16,662 nt of DNA from JBBRUG01 sp038247995 (GTDB taxonomy: Bacteria; Chloroflexota; Chloroflexia; Chloroflexales; Chloroflexaceae), in NCBI GenBank assembly GCA_038247995.1, contig JBBRUG010000109.1, forward strand, positions 1 through 16,662, in the 5' to 3' direction. The position numbers and the translations under genes are program-made. Positions 1 through 7,541 of the stretch are shown piece by piece; position 1 is the first letter of the stretch; every line of letters begins with the position of its first letter. The notes beneath the pieces are model-generated. The model saw only the letters and a list, made by a program, of their open reading frames with translations. It did no database searches and was not told where the DNA came from.

Positions 1-100
1 CGTGCCGCGTGCCGCGTGCCGCGTGCCGCGTGCCGCGTGCCGCGTGCCGCGTGCCGCGTGCCGCGTGCCGCGTGCCGCGTGCCGCGTGCCGCGTGCCGCG
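1..100. repeat. Heptamer tandem repeat, unit CGTGCCG, 14 copies
   Basis: Fourteen uninterrupted perfect copies of a 7-bp unit fill the first 98 bases, plus two bases of a fifteenth. The array touches the left edge, so its true length is unknown. It lies downstream of the NHL lipoprotein gene. All reading frames are open through it only because the unit contains no stop codon, so the apparent ORFs there are not evidence of a gene. Confidence 0.95.
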
Positions 101-206
101 CCCTGAAGGACGCGGCTCAGGCCGGGGAGCGCGGCAGCGCCCTGAAGGACGCGCCGCGCTCTTGCGCTCTTGCGCTCTTGCGCCCCGCCTGCCGCCTGCC
201 GCGTGC
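101..206. repeat. Short direct repeats downstream of lipoprotein gene
   Basis: A 17-base word (GCGCCCTGAAGGACGCG) occurs at about 98-114 and again at 137-153. It is followed by three copies of the octamer GCGCTCTT at 156-179. No gene or clear terminator is visible here, although the minus-strand operon ends at 207 and its transcript must end in this repeat-filled stretch. Confidence 0.7.
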
Positions 207-2243
207 TTACGGCAGCCCTACCAACTCCACCGCATCTACTTCGCTCCAGTTGGCGCCGCTGCGCTGATCAACGGTCAGGCGAACGGCGACGATACGGGTT
301 AAGGTCTGTTCAAAGCTCAAGTTCAGTATCAGCGGGCATTCGCCGCTCAGGGCCGGCTCGGCGGTGTACACGCTGCGCGTCGAGCCACGTTCGTCGATCA
401 GTTCTACCCGACTGATAAAGCCCGGTTGGTGGTTCTGGTGGATCGTTACGCCCACGGCAAATACCGGCGTGCGATAGCGCAATTCCAGCGTTTCCAGGCC
501 GTTCGGGTCGGCGGAGGCCCAGGCATCGGGGCTGTCCTGGCAACCCTCCACGTCGGGCGGGCCGGTCGCGCCGTCGGGGCCGTAGTCGGGTTCGTAGGAA
601 CTACTTGCTACAGCGCTGTTGGCCCACTGGCGCAACAGCCGCTCGTCGGGCGTGGGTGTGCCCACAATGGCGTCACTCACTGCGGCGGTGGCGTTCACCA
701 CCGGCTCGGCCACGAGGCGCAGCGCAGTAACGGCGCTATACTCGCCGCTATTGTCGCTCACCCAGACGACGCCACCCGGCCCGGCGGCGATACCGTTGGG
801 CAAGCTGAACGCGCCGGCTGCCGGTGTCGCGCCGGCTTCGGCCGGTACACCGCCCTGGGCCTGCTCGCGGCCATCGGGGCCAAGCAGCACGATGCCGGAA
901 CCGAAGGTGGCCACGTAAATATTGCCCTGGCGATCGACATCGAGGGCGCCGGCAGCGAGACGCTCCGGGTCGGCCGGATCGCCGAAACGGGCCAGTTCGC
1001 GCCCCGCGGGGCTGAGCTTGACCACAGCACCGGCGAATGTTTCGGCCAGATAGATCGCACCATTGGCGTCAACCGCCAGGTCGGCCGGCGCGAGGTCGGG
1101 CGGCAGGTCGAGGCGGCTGATCAACTCACCGGTCGGGCTGAAGCGCACAATACTGGATACAACGCCATTGGCGCTGGGGCGCACATCAATGGCGTAGATG
1201 CTGCCGTCGGCGCCGGCGGCGATCCGTTGCGGCGCCGAGAGGCCGAACTGCTCCTCGGTGTCGCCGGCACTGCCCCAGCGCCCAACAAAGGCGCCGTCGG
1301 GGCGGAAGCGGGCAATCGCGTTGCGCCCATAATCGGCGACGAAGATCTCGCCATTTGGCCCGCGCGCCACATCGTAGGCATCAAGCAGTTCGTCTTCGCC
1401 GAAGGTGCGAATGAGTGTACCGTCGGGGGCGAAGACCCAAACCCCGCGGCTGCTTTCGGCGAGGTAGAGCGTGCCGTCGGGGGCGACGGCCATGCCGCGC
1501 GCTGCGGTGAAGCGGCTGGTGTCGGGGCCGCTGCTGCCGCCGAGGCGTAACACAAAGCCGGGCGGGCCACGATCGAGCAGTACCGGTTGTTCGGCTTGCG
1601 CGGCGGCAGGCGTGGGCGTGGCGACGGTTGTGGGCAGCTCGACGGCGGCCACAATCGCATCAAAAAGCGCGCTCTCGCGTTCCCACGCTGCGGGCGACGC
1701 CTGGCCAAGAATACGTACGGCACGGTCGGGCGCAAGCACCACCACCAGGCGTCCGCCGCCGCCGGGCGCCGTAAGATCGGCCTCCAGGCCGGGTTGTCCA
1801 TCGACGACGAGCGCACGGGTTGGGCTGATCTGGTAGCCGGCCTGCTGAGCGGCGCCGCTGCTCACCTCAAAGAAGGTTTCCGGGCTCGCTACGGCATTGC
1901 TGCCATATTGCGCCGTCAGCAGCGTCAAGGGCGTCGCATCGATTGTAAGCACCAGTTCGTCGCCGGGGCTGGTCGCGGCGAGGCCGACTTCACTTGCGGC
2001 CGCCGTGAGCCCGGCTGCGCTGATGCGGGTTTGCCAGCCGGCCGGCAGGCGCAGCATAAAACCATCGGCATCGGCTGCTTCAAGGCTGAGCGGCGGCAGA
2101 GTTGGCGTAGGGGGCGGCGCTGTCGGTTCAGCAGTGGGGTTGGCGAGGGTAGCGGCGGGCGATGGTTCCGCTGCGTTCGGGGCGCCGACAGCGCAACTAC
2201 TGAGCAGAGCGGCGAGCAGAAAGCATAGCAATAAGCGCGGCAT
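207..2243 (-). CDS. Lipoprotein with NHL beta-propeller and C-terminal jelly-roll domain
   Basis: Predicted outer-face lipoprotein of 678 residues. The signal peptide ends in a lipobox L-S-S-C with lipidated Cys17, followed by a Pro/Thr/Ala-rich spacer to about residue 50. Residues 58-203 resemble a PsbP/DcrB-type fold (F-x-L-x-L-P-x-G-W near 62-70). Residues about 228-510 carry repeated NHL/SMP-30 blades of the type D-G-x-I-Y-x-A-D/E, which suggests a six-bladed propeller. Residues 535-678 resemble the discoidin-like jelly roll of Pappalysin-type scarf domains, with a possible Cys568/Cys~643 pair and a terminal N-W-S-E-V-D-A-V-E motif. Substrate or partner is unknown; propeller plus jelly roll suggests carbohydrate or protein binding. 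It is the last gene of the minus-strand cluster, 69 bp after the CvpA gene, with a long inverted repeat between. The domain names are inferred by eye. Confidence 0.85.
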   Translation of the reverse strand: MPRLLLCFLLAALLSSCAVGAPNAAEPSPAATLANPTAEPTAPPPTPTLPPLSLEAADADGFMLRLPAGWQTRISAAGLTAAASEVGLAATSPGDELVLTIDATPLTLLTAQYGSNAVASPETFFEVSSGAAQQAGYQISPTRALVVDGQPGLEADLTAPGGGGRLVVVLAPDRAVRILGQASPAAWERESALFDAIVAAVELPTTVATPTPAAAQAEQPVLLDRGPPGFVLRLGGSSGPDTSRFTAARGMAVAPDGTLYLAESSRGVWVFAPDGTLIRTFGEDELLDAYDVARGPNGEIFVADYGRNAIARFRPDGAFVGRWGSAGDTEEQFGLSAPQRIAAGADGSIYAIDVRPSANGVVSSIVRFSPTGELISRLDLPPDLAPADLAVDANGAIYLAETFAGAVVKLSPAGRELARFGDPADPERLAAGALDVDRQGNIYVATFGSGIVLLGPDGREQAQGGVPAEAGATPAAGAFSLPNGIAAGPGGVVWVSDNSGEYSAVTALRLVAEPVVNATAAVSDAIVGTPTPDERLLRQWANSAVASSSYEPDYGPDGATGPPDVEGCQDSPDAWASADPNGLETLELRYRTPVFAVGVTIHQNHQPGFISRVELIDERGSTRSVYTAEPALSGECPLILNLSFEQTLTRIVAVRLTVDQRSGANWSEVDAVELVGLP

Positions 2244-2273
2244 GAGGCGACCTGTCAGGTGGCGGGTCTTCAG

Positions 2274-2310
2274 AAGCGTTGTCAGGCGGCAGAGCCAACC
2301 GACAACGCTT
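2274..2310. other. 10-bp perfect inverted repeat between CvpA and lipoprotein genes
   Basis: AAGCGTTGTC at 2274-2283 is the exact reverse complement of GACAACGCTT at 2301-2310, with a 17-base loop that holds an inner GGC/GCC pair. It lies in the only sizeable gap of the downstream half of the operon. No T-tract follows on the minus strand, so it is not a standard intrinsic terminator. It could attenuate, stabilise a processed mRNA end, or bind a regulator. Confidence 0.6.
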
Positions 2311-2312
2311 GC

Positions 2313-2819
2313 TTACCCTCCAAGCGTAAACGTCAGCGCATCACGGAAAACCTGGGGCAGCAGCAGGGTGAGTAAGATGCCGACGCGCAGAATGCTGCCG
2401 GCGAGCACAGATCCGTCGACGGCGGAGGCCCAGAGCGGCAACGGGTAGGTGATCATGCCGATCAGAATGGCCGCTGCGGCAATCAGCGCCTGCACAAGGC
2501 CTAGAACCCCGCCGAGCAGGTGATCGAGCCAGCTAAAGAAGAGCAAGCCGACGAAGGTATGCAGCAGCGAGGCGATCAGGCTGGCGACGGAGCTGATCAG
2601 CAGCAAGAGGCCAAGGAAGCCGACCGCATTGGCGAGGGCTGGATCGGCGATGAAAGAACTGAGCCAATCGGCCACATTGGCGCCATAACGCCCGGCGACA
2701 ATGATCCCCACCACGAGGCCGGTAAGGGCCAGCACCTGGCGGATCAACCCCCAATACACCCCAAGCAGGGTGAAGATGCCGAGCATCGCCAGGATGCCGA
2801 TGTCCAGGGCGTTCATCAC
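2313..2819 (-). CDS. CvpA-family integral membrane protein
   Basis: A 168-residue, strongly hydrophobic protein with about four transmembrane segments (near residues 5-22, 28-45, 62-90 and 98-125). It has the N-terminal pattern N-x-L-D-x-x-I-L and a glycine-rich first helix followed by G-L-I-R-Q, typical of the CvpA (colicin V production) family. Family members are inner-membrane proteins of poorly defined role, linked to envelope homeostasis. The start is ambiguous: a GTG at 2819 overlaps the upstream stop, and an ATG directly follows at 2816. Both lack a clear ribosome-binding site, so translation is probably coupled to the MBL gene. Its presence with a cyclase and PSP1 protein points to an envelope or signalling operon, but its function is not known. 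Confidence 0.85.
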   Translation of the reverse strand: MMNALDIGILAMLGIFTLLGVYWGLIRQVLALTGLVVGIIVAGRYGANVADWLSSFIADPALANAVGFLGLLLLISSVASLIASLLHTFVGLLFFSWLDHLLGGVLGLVQALIAAAAILIGMITYPLPLWASAVDGSVLAGSILRVGILLTLLLPQVFRDALTFTLGG

Positions 2820-3721
2820 GAGGCGGCCTGGCGGCGCTTCTGTTCAAAGCGCAGCATACCGGCGACGCTCATCTGGGTCCAACTGCGCACCATCGCCGCT
2901 GCCGGGCCATCGGCGGGGTAGCTAATCCAGCGGGCGGCAAGCGCAGCCACGTCGGGGTCTCCGTTGGCGAGGGCGGCATCGACGAGCGCGATCAATTCGC
3001 CCAGGCGCTGTTCGGCGCGATCGAGCTGGAAGCGCACATCGTCGTGCGGGCCGTAGTGGGTGACATAGATGCGCGGGAAATCGCGGGCGCGCAGATCGGC
3101 GATGGTAGCCTGATGCGCGGCCAGGTCGTACGCGGGCACGGGCGTAACCGGGAAAGCCAGGCCGTAATCGTCCATCACCAGGCCGGCGGCATCGCCGATG
3201 AATAACCCGCCGCTCTTGTGATCGATATACGAGAGATGGTCGGGCGAGTGGCCGGGGGTGGCGATCGCTTCCAGCACTACAGCGTGGCCGAGATCGAGGC
3301 GCAGGCTTTCGGCGGCGCGCAGCCGTTCCGGCGCGAGGGGTAAAATGTCGCCGTGCAGCGGCCAGGCCTCTTCGCCCACGGCGCGGCGCACACTCGGCAT
3401 CAGGCGGCTCGGATCGACCAGATGCTCGCCGGTGAGACTGTGGATGTAGACTTTGGCGCGCGGCAGGGCGGCGGCAAGATAACCCGCGCCGCCGGCGTGA
3501 TCCATATGAATATGGGTGCAGAGGATGTGCTCGACGGCGTCGGGATGCACATCGAGTTGTTCCAGGCCGGCGAGCGTTTCCGGCACGGTGAGCGAGGTGC
3601 CGGTTTCGATGATTGCGACCGTCGCGCCGCGCACAACATAGCTCACGCCGACGCCGGGAGCGCCAAGAAGCGTGTGGTCGATCGCCGTAATATGCGCATC
3701 AACGGGAATGATCTTCATCAT
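2816..3721 (-). CDS. MBL-fold metallo-hydrolase
   Basis: A 301-residue metallo-beta-lactamase-fold hydrolase. The metal site is complete: T69-H70-x-H72-x-D74-H75, then H158 (T-P-G-H-S), D177 (I-G-D-A) and H222 (T-H-Y-G-P). The fold ends near residue 230, followed by about 70 helical residues resembling the C-terminal region of glyoxalase II-like and related MBL enzymes. Substrate cannot be assigned; thioester or phosphodiester hydrolysis is possible. It starts ATGATG, and the first ATG overlaps the stop of the PSP1 gene by an ATGA junction. Its own stop overlaps the CvpA start, so three genes are coupled in translation. It has no signal peptide and is expected to be cytosolic. Confidence 0.9.
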   Translation of the reverse strand: MMKIIPVDAHITAIDHTLLGAPGVGVSYVVRGATVAIIETGTSLTVPETLAGLEQLDVHPDAVEHILCTHIHMDHAGGAGYLAAALPRAKVYIHSLTGEHLVDPSRLMPSVRRAVGEEAWPLHGDILPLAPERLRAAESLRLDLGHAVVLEAIATPGHSPDHLSYIDHKSGGLFIGDAAGLVMDDYGLAFPVTPVPAYDLAAHQATIADLRARDFPRIYVTHYGPHDDVRFQLDRAEQRLGELIALVDAALANGDPDVAALAARWISYPADGPAAAMVRSWTQMSVAGMLRFEQKRRQAAS

Positions 3722-4998
3722 GCGCCTTCATTGGGCTTCTTGTTCCGCCGGCGGCGGCGCCGGGCCGCCTGATCAGTGGGGCGGGGCTGCGCCTGGTTTG
3801 CAGGCGGCGCAGGCGGATCGTCGGTGCGCCCTGATGGAGGATGTGCCTCCGGCGCGGCGGGCGGGCGCGGCGGTTGGTTCGGGCGGCGCGCTGGTTCCGG
3901 TTGGCGCTCGCGGTGCTGCGCCGGGGCCGAGCGGGGCGGGTTGCCGGCGGTATTGGCCTGCGGCGGCGGCTGATTGCGCGGCGGGCGCGGGGCACGCGCT
4001 TCGGGCGTGCGGGCCGGCGGTGCGCCGTCTTCGAGCTCTTCGAGCGCGGTCAGATCTTCGAGTGCGGCATACTGATCGATCTCGTCGCGGAGCATGCGCC
4101 GTTCGCCGCGATCGCGTTCGGGCGGGCGCGGCCGGCTCGGCGCGGCCGGCGTAATCCCCTCGGCGTTGCGCGCACGCGCCGTTGCGACAACGTCGGCGGT
4201 GGCAATCTCAATGCTGGGCATGTCGTACGTTTCGATCATGCCGCTGCCGACGAGTTGGACGATCAGTTGTTGTTTGAGCACATTCTGACCGACAACTTCG
4301 CCGGGGCCATCGGGTGTTTGGACCCAAGTGCCCTTGCGCGGCAGTTGCGCACGCAGATCGACATACTGATCGTGCTCATAAGCTAGGCAGCAGAGCAAGC
4401 GTCCGCAGACACCGCTGATCTTCGCCGGGTTGAGCGGCAGATCCTGATCCTTGGCCATCTTAATGCTGACGCGAGCATAGTCGGGGAGAAACGAGGCGCA
4501 ACAGAGCACACGCCCGCAAGGGCCAATCCCGCCGATCAGCTTGGCTTCATCACGCGGGCCGATCTGACGCAGTTCAATCCGGCTCTTGAAGGTTCGGGCC
4601 AGATCGCGCACCAGCAGCCGAAAATCAACCCGCTTTTCCGCTGTAAAGTAAAACGTAAGCCGTGAGCCGTCGAAGCTGTATTCAGCTTTAACCAGGTTCA
4701 TCGGCAGGCTGTGCTCACGCACCTTCTCGTTACACTTCGCAAGCACTTCCAGATGGCGGCTTTGCAGCAAGCGTAACCGCTCCAGGTCGGCGGGTTCGGC
4801 GCGGCGCACCACCGGCTTCAAGTCGCCGACGATCTCGCTGTCCGGCACGTCGCGGCGTTCATAAGCCACCTTGGCAAGTTCCAGGCCGCGCACCGTCTCA
4901 ACAATGACCGAATCACCAGGCTCAAGCGGAAGATCGCGGGGGTCGAAAAAGTAAGTCTTACCGCTATCTTTAAAGCGGATCCCAATCACAACTGGCAT
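3718..4998 (-). CDS. PSP1-domain protein, RicT (YaaT)-like, with basic proline-rich tail
   Basis: A 426-residue protein. Residues 1-275 form a PSP1/RicT-like core with two C-x4-C-C motifs: C161, C166, C167 and C198, C203, C204. In Bacillus subtilis RicT (YaaT) works with RicA and RicF in a complex that binds [4Fe-4S] clusters and steers RNase Y-dependent mRNA maturation. The same role here is inference, since no ricA or ricF lies in the window. Residues about 284-426 form a low-complexity tail rich in Pro, Arg, Ala and Gln, with six consecutive arginines near the end, likely disordered and possibly RNA-binding; family members usually end near residue 270-300. The start is an ATG 9 bases after the cyclase stop with no visible Shine-Dalgarno, so coupling to the cyclase gene is likely. 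The stop overlaps the MBL start. Confidence 0.9.
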   Translation of the reverse strand: MPVVIGIRFKDSGKTYFFDPRDLPLEPGDSVIVETVRGLELAKVAYERRDVPDSEIVGDLKPVVRRAEPADLERLRLLQSRHLEVLAKCNEKVREHSLPMNLVKAEYSFDGSRLTFYFTAEKRVDFRLLVRDLARTFKSRIELRQIGPRDEAKLIGGIGPCGRVLCCASFLPDYARVSIKMAKDQDLPLNPAKISGVCGRLLCCLAYEHDQYVDLRAQLPRKGTWVQTPDGPGEVVGQNVLKQQLIVQLVGSGMIETYDMPSIEIATADVVATARARNAEGITPAAPSRPRPPERDRGERRMLRDEIDQYAALEDLTALEELEDGAPPARTPEARAPRPPRNQPPPQANTAGNPPRSAPAQHRERQPEPARRPNQPPRPPAAPEAHPPSGRTDDPPAPPANQAQPRPTDQAARRRRRRNKKPNEGA

Positions 4999-5007
4999 AA
5001 TCTATAC

Positions 5008-6522
5008 TCACTGCGGCCCAAGCACCTTATAGGCGCGGACGCGCTGCTGACGGCCTTTAAGCTGTAACTCACCCATTTCCTGCAACTGGAAGCGGAGCTG
5101 AACCAGTTGGGCCGTATCATCGCCGATGCAGACGCCACCAGGCTCGGCGGCGCCCTCTAGGCGCGATGCGGTGTTCACCGTGTCGCCGATCGCCGTGTAT
5201 TCCAGGCGATGGCGGGTGCCGAAGAAGCCGGTATAGGCAGTGCCTGTATTGACCCCGATGCGGATCTGAAAGGCTTTACTCGGCTCCCATTTATCTACCA
5301 GGCGCTGTTGGGCGGCCTGCATCTCCAATGCTGCGGCAACGGCACGGATCGCGTGCCCATTGTCGAGTGGTTCATCAGGCAAACGTGGAGCGCCGAATAT
5401 GGCCATGATACCATCTCCGATGTATTTGTCCACTGTGCCGTTATACCGGAAAATCACATCGGTCATCTCGTGGAGGTATTCATTAAGCAGATCTTGTACT
5501 TCGCGCGCCGAGAGACGTTCGGCGAGCGCCGTAAAGCCTTTTACGTCGGCGAAGAGTACAGTGACGGACTGTTCCTGGGCTTCCCAGAGCTTGCCGTGCT
5601 GTGAATAATAGCGGGCCATAGCCTGGGCGACGTTGGGCGATACGAAGCGTTCGAGGTTCTGGCGGAACTGGGCTTGTTGGCGTACTTCTTCGGTCAGGCG
5701 GGCGCGCTCGATTGCCACGGCGGCGAAGTTGGCTACGGCAACCACGAGGTTGCGGTCGCGCTCGCTGAACTGCTCACGCCCCGGTGAATCGAGCAACACC
5801 AGGCCGATCGCCGTATTCTGCAGCAAGAGCGGCGCGCAGATCGCCGAGCGAATATTCGCGCTGATGATGCTATCGGAGCCGGCGAAGTCGAGGCGGGCGT
5901 CGCGGGTCAGCACCGCTTCACGTGCATCGAGCGCTTTGCGCACAATACTGCTGGAAATCACTACATCGCCGGTGCCGGCGGGCAAGATCACGCGGGGCAC
6001 CAATTCTTCGCCCTTACGCAGCAGTAGGAAGCCGCGCTGCGCCGGCACAACGCGCATAATCTCGTCCATCACCAGGGCGAGTAATTCGCGCAGATCGAGC
6101 ACCTGATTCAGACGCATGCCAATTGCGTAGAACTCTTTGAGATCGGCGGGCTGGAGATCAATCTCGTGGGCGCGAACGACCTGAGCTTCCGAGGCGAGGG
6201 GGAAATAGCGATTATCGTCGAGCACGACACTCTGGGCGGCGCGATCTTCAAACTCAAGTTCAAACGGCCCGATCCCGACCACATCGCCGTCGCTGAGTTG
6301 TTCTTCGCGGATGCGCAGCCGGTTGACGAGCACGCCATTGCGCGAGCCAAGATCGACCAACCAGGCATCGCGGCCGCGCAACTCGATGCGGGCGTGTTTG
6401 CGCGAAACGATTGCGTGGTTCAGCACCACCTCGTTGTCGAGTTGGCGCCCGATAGTCACGCCGCGCTCGGTGATGGCACATGCGCGCGCTGCGCCATTGA
6501 TTGTGACCTTTACACGGGCCAT
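5008..6522 (-). CDS. FHA-GAF-class III adenylate cyclase
   Basis: A 504-residue soluble signalling enzyme expected to make cAMP from ATP. The N-terminal FHA domain (about 1-95) has G25-R26, S40-R-K-H43 and G59-S-R-N-G63, so it should read phosphothreonine. A GAF domain follows (about 135-275), then a short helical linker and the class III cyclase domain (about 318-500). Metal-binding D326 and D370 are present, with substrate-specifying K366 and T443, and transition-state N450 and R454. Lys plus Thr is the class IIIb adenylate cyclase pattern, several members of which are bicarbonate-stimulated. It is first in the operon, 9 bp ahead of the PSP1 gene. The ATG at 6522 has only a weak purine tract before it. 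FHA input suggests control by a Ser/Thr kinase, but none is in the window. Confidence 0.93.
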   Translation of the reverse strand: MARVKVTINGAARACAITERGVTIGRQLDNEVVLNHAIVSRKHARIELRGRDAWLVDLGSRNGVLVNRLRIREEQLSDGDVVGIGPFELEFEDRAAQSVVLDDNRYFPLASEAQVVRAHEIDLQPADLKEFYAIGMRLNQVLDLRELLALVMDEIMRVVPAQRGFLLLRKGEELVPRVILPAGTGDVVISSSIVRKALDAREAVLTRDARLDFAGSDSIISANIRSAICAPLLLQNTAIGLVLLDSPGREQFSERDRNLVVAVANFAAVAIERARLTEEVRQQAQFRQNLERFVSPNVAQAMARYYSQHGKLWEAQEQSVTVLFADVKGFTALAERLSAREVQDLLNEYLHEMTDVIFRYNGTVDKYIGDGIMAIFGAPRLPDEPLDNGHAIRAVAAALEMQAAQQRLVDKWEPSKAFQIRIGVNTGTAYTGFFGTRHRLEYTAIGDTVNTASRLEGAAEPGGVCIGDDTAQLVQLRFQLQEMGELQLKGRQQRVRAYKVLGPQ

Positions 6523-6595
6523 TGGCTTTGTCCAGGAGGAGGAGCGTGTCGTGACGCGCCCTTACAACTTGCGCTACCACTGCCATCGTAGAGGT

Positions 6596-6604
6596 ATGAT
6601 AGCA
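6596..6604 (-). promoter_or_regulatory. Candidate extended -10 promoter for cyclase operon
   Basis: On the minus strand TG-C-TATCAT (5/6 match to TATAAT, with the TG extension) lies about 75 bp before the cyclase ATG. No good -35 box is seen. The leader would be about 65 nt long. It is the best A/T-rich promoter-like word in this gap, but remains a guess. Confidence 0.4.
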
Positions 6605-6637
6605 GACGCAAGGGGGGCGGGCAAGCGGCGGTTTAGC

Positions 6638-6659
6638 GCATTACGACGCTGCGTAGTGC
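6638..6659. other. 8-bp hairpin between DtxR-type gene and cyclase gene
   Basis: GCATTACG (6638-6645) pairs with CGTAGTGC (6652-6659) through eight pairs, one of them G-T, around a 6-base loop. It lies 37 bp beyond the stop of the regulator gene on its own strand. No T-tract follows on the minus strand, so it is only a possible terminator or mRNA end structure. Otherwise the gap 6523-6695 shows nothing besides the candidate promoter. Confidence 0.35.
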
Positions 6660-6695
6660 TATTCAAAAATTGGAAGTCGGGTCAGGAGCCGATAC

Positions 6696-7418
6696 TCAGT
6701 TCGCGGTTACTGCATCCCCATACAGTAAGGCGGCAACCTCGGGCGAAACGGTGATCGACAGGCCAGGGCGCTGAAGGGTGACGCCGTAGGCCGTTGAAAC
6801 ATCGCTGACCATAAAGTCGGCGTCGGGCACAAGGCCATTCGTTTGGAGATAACGAATGAGGTCGGTGTCTTCCTCGGCCTCCTCGACAATGCGCCGGATG
6901 GTGAATTGCTGGCCGGGCAGCGCCTCTTGCAGGGGTGTAGTGCCGGGGTAGCTTGCGGCATTGCCGGGGATGGGGTTCCCGTGGGGGCAAGTGCTCGATG
7001 ACCCCACTAGTTGCGTAATATGCGCCTCCAGCGTGGGCGAGAGCGCGTGTTCGAGGCGCACAGCCTCCTCGTGGATCAGGTGCCAGGGCATGCCCATCAC
7101 ATCGACGAGAAAACGCTCGAGAATGCGATGGCGGCGCACCATATGCTCAGCCAGCGTGAAGCCTTCATCGGTCAGGCTGATCTCGCTGCGTGCGTCGCGG
7201 GTGATGTAGCCCTTCTTCTCCAACTGGCTTACGATATGCGTTACCGTTGGGGGTTGCACACTCATCCAGCGCGCCAAACGGGCGGCGATCACCGGCTCCT
7301 GGCGCGCGGCGAGGTAGTAGATTACCTCCAGATACTCGCGCTCCTTAGCCGTTGGACCATCCGCGCCGCTGAGGTGGCGCCGGCGTGGGTGCGGACTCTT
7401 GCGCAGTGCGTCCGTCAC
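6696..7418 (-). CDS. DtxR/MntR-family metal-dependent transcriptional repressor
   Basis: A metal-sensing repressor with an N-terminal winged helix-turn-helix, a dimerisation/metal-binding region, the C-P-H-G-N-P-I-P-G segment, and a C-terminal FeoA/SH3-like domain. The frame is open to an ATG at 7460 (254 residues), but I place the start at GTG 7418 (240 residues). A near-consensus promoter has its -10 box on the 7460 ATG, and GGGGG at 7424-7428 lies 5 bases before this GTG. Metal ligands (240 numbering): E28 and E31 match MntR Asp8 and Glu11; H97, E101 and H116 match the ancillary site of DtxR; E123 and H124 match the primary site. Where DtxR has Cys102 and MntR Glu99, this protein has Val120, so iron versus manganese cannot be told. 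It is the only gene in its orientation before the cyclase operon and probably represses metal uptake genes elsewhere. Confidence 0.9.
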   Translation of the reverse strand: MTDALRKSPHPRRRHLSGADGPTAKEREYLEVIYYLAARQEPVIAARLARWMSVQPPTVTHIVSQLEKKGYITRDARSEISLTDEGFTLAEHMVRRHRILERFLVDVMGMPWHLIHEEAVRLEHALSPTLEAHITQLVGSSSTCPHGNPIPGNAASYPGTTPLQEALPGQQFTIRRIVEEAEEDTDLIRYLQTNGLVPDADFMVSDVSTAYGVTLQRPGLSITVSPEVAALLYGDAVTAN

Positions 7419-7458
7419 AATCACCCCCAATCTGAACTTGTTCCAAATGTCTAGGCTC

Positions 7459-7487
7459 ATTATACTCTGCCGCTACCCTAGGGGCAA
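7459..7487 (-). promoter_or_regulatory. Sigma-70-type promoter of the DtxR-family gene
   Basis: The minus strand shows TTGCCC (7487-7482), a 17-bp spacer and a perfect TATAAT (7464-7459). The expected transcription start is near 7452. The last two bases of the -10 box are the first two of the ATG at 7460, so that ATG would not be transcribed from this promoter; the start at 7418 fits, with a leader of about 34 nt. Confidence 0.8.
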
Positions 7488-7500
7488 CCGAATCGGGATC

Positions 7501-7530
7501 AGGATTCAGGATTCAGGATTCAGGATTCAG
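7501..7530. repeat. Heptamer tandem repeat, unit AGGATTC, 4.3 copies
   Basis: Four perfect 7-bp units and two more bases, in the gap between the divergent DtxR-type and PP2C-like genes. The sequence just before (GGGATC) is a near copy of the unit, so the array may have been longer. It lies upstream of the regulator promoter. Confidence 0.9.
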
Positions 7531-7541
7531 AAGGCGCTGAA

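Noticed and set aside
9..302. Open frames through the CGTGCCG array
   Set aside because: They are open only because the repeat contains no stop codon; the peptide is a simple repeat with no gene-like continuation.
426..1550. A 374-codon open frame on the plus strand
   Set aside because: It lies antisense to the NHL lipoprotein gene, has no family resemblance and the composition expected of a high-GC shadow frame.
6638..6659. Intrinsic terminator for the regulator gene
   Set aside because: The stem is good, but no T-tract follows on the minus strand, so it is listed only as a hairpin.
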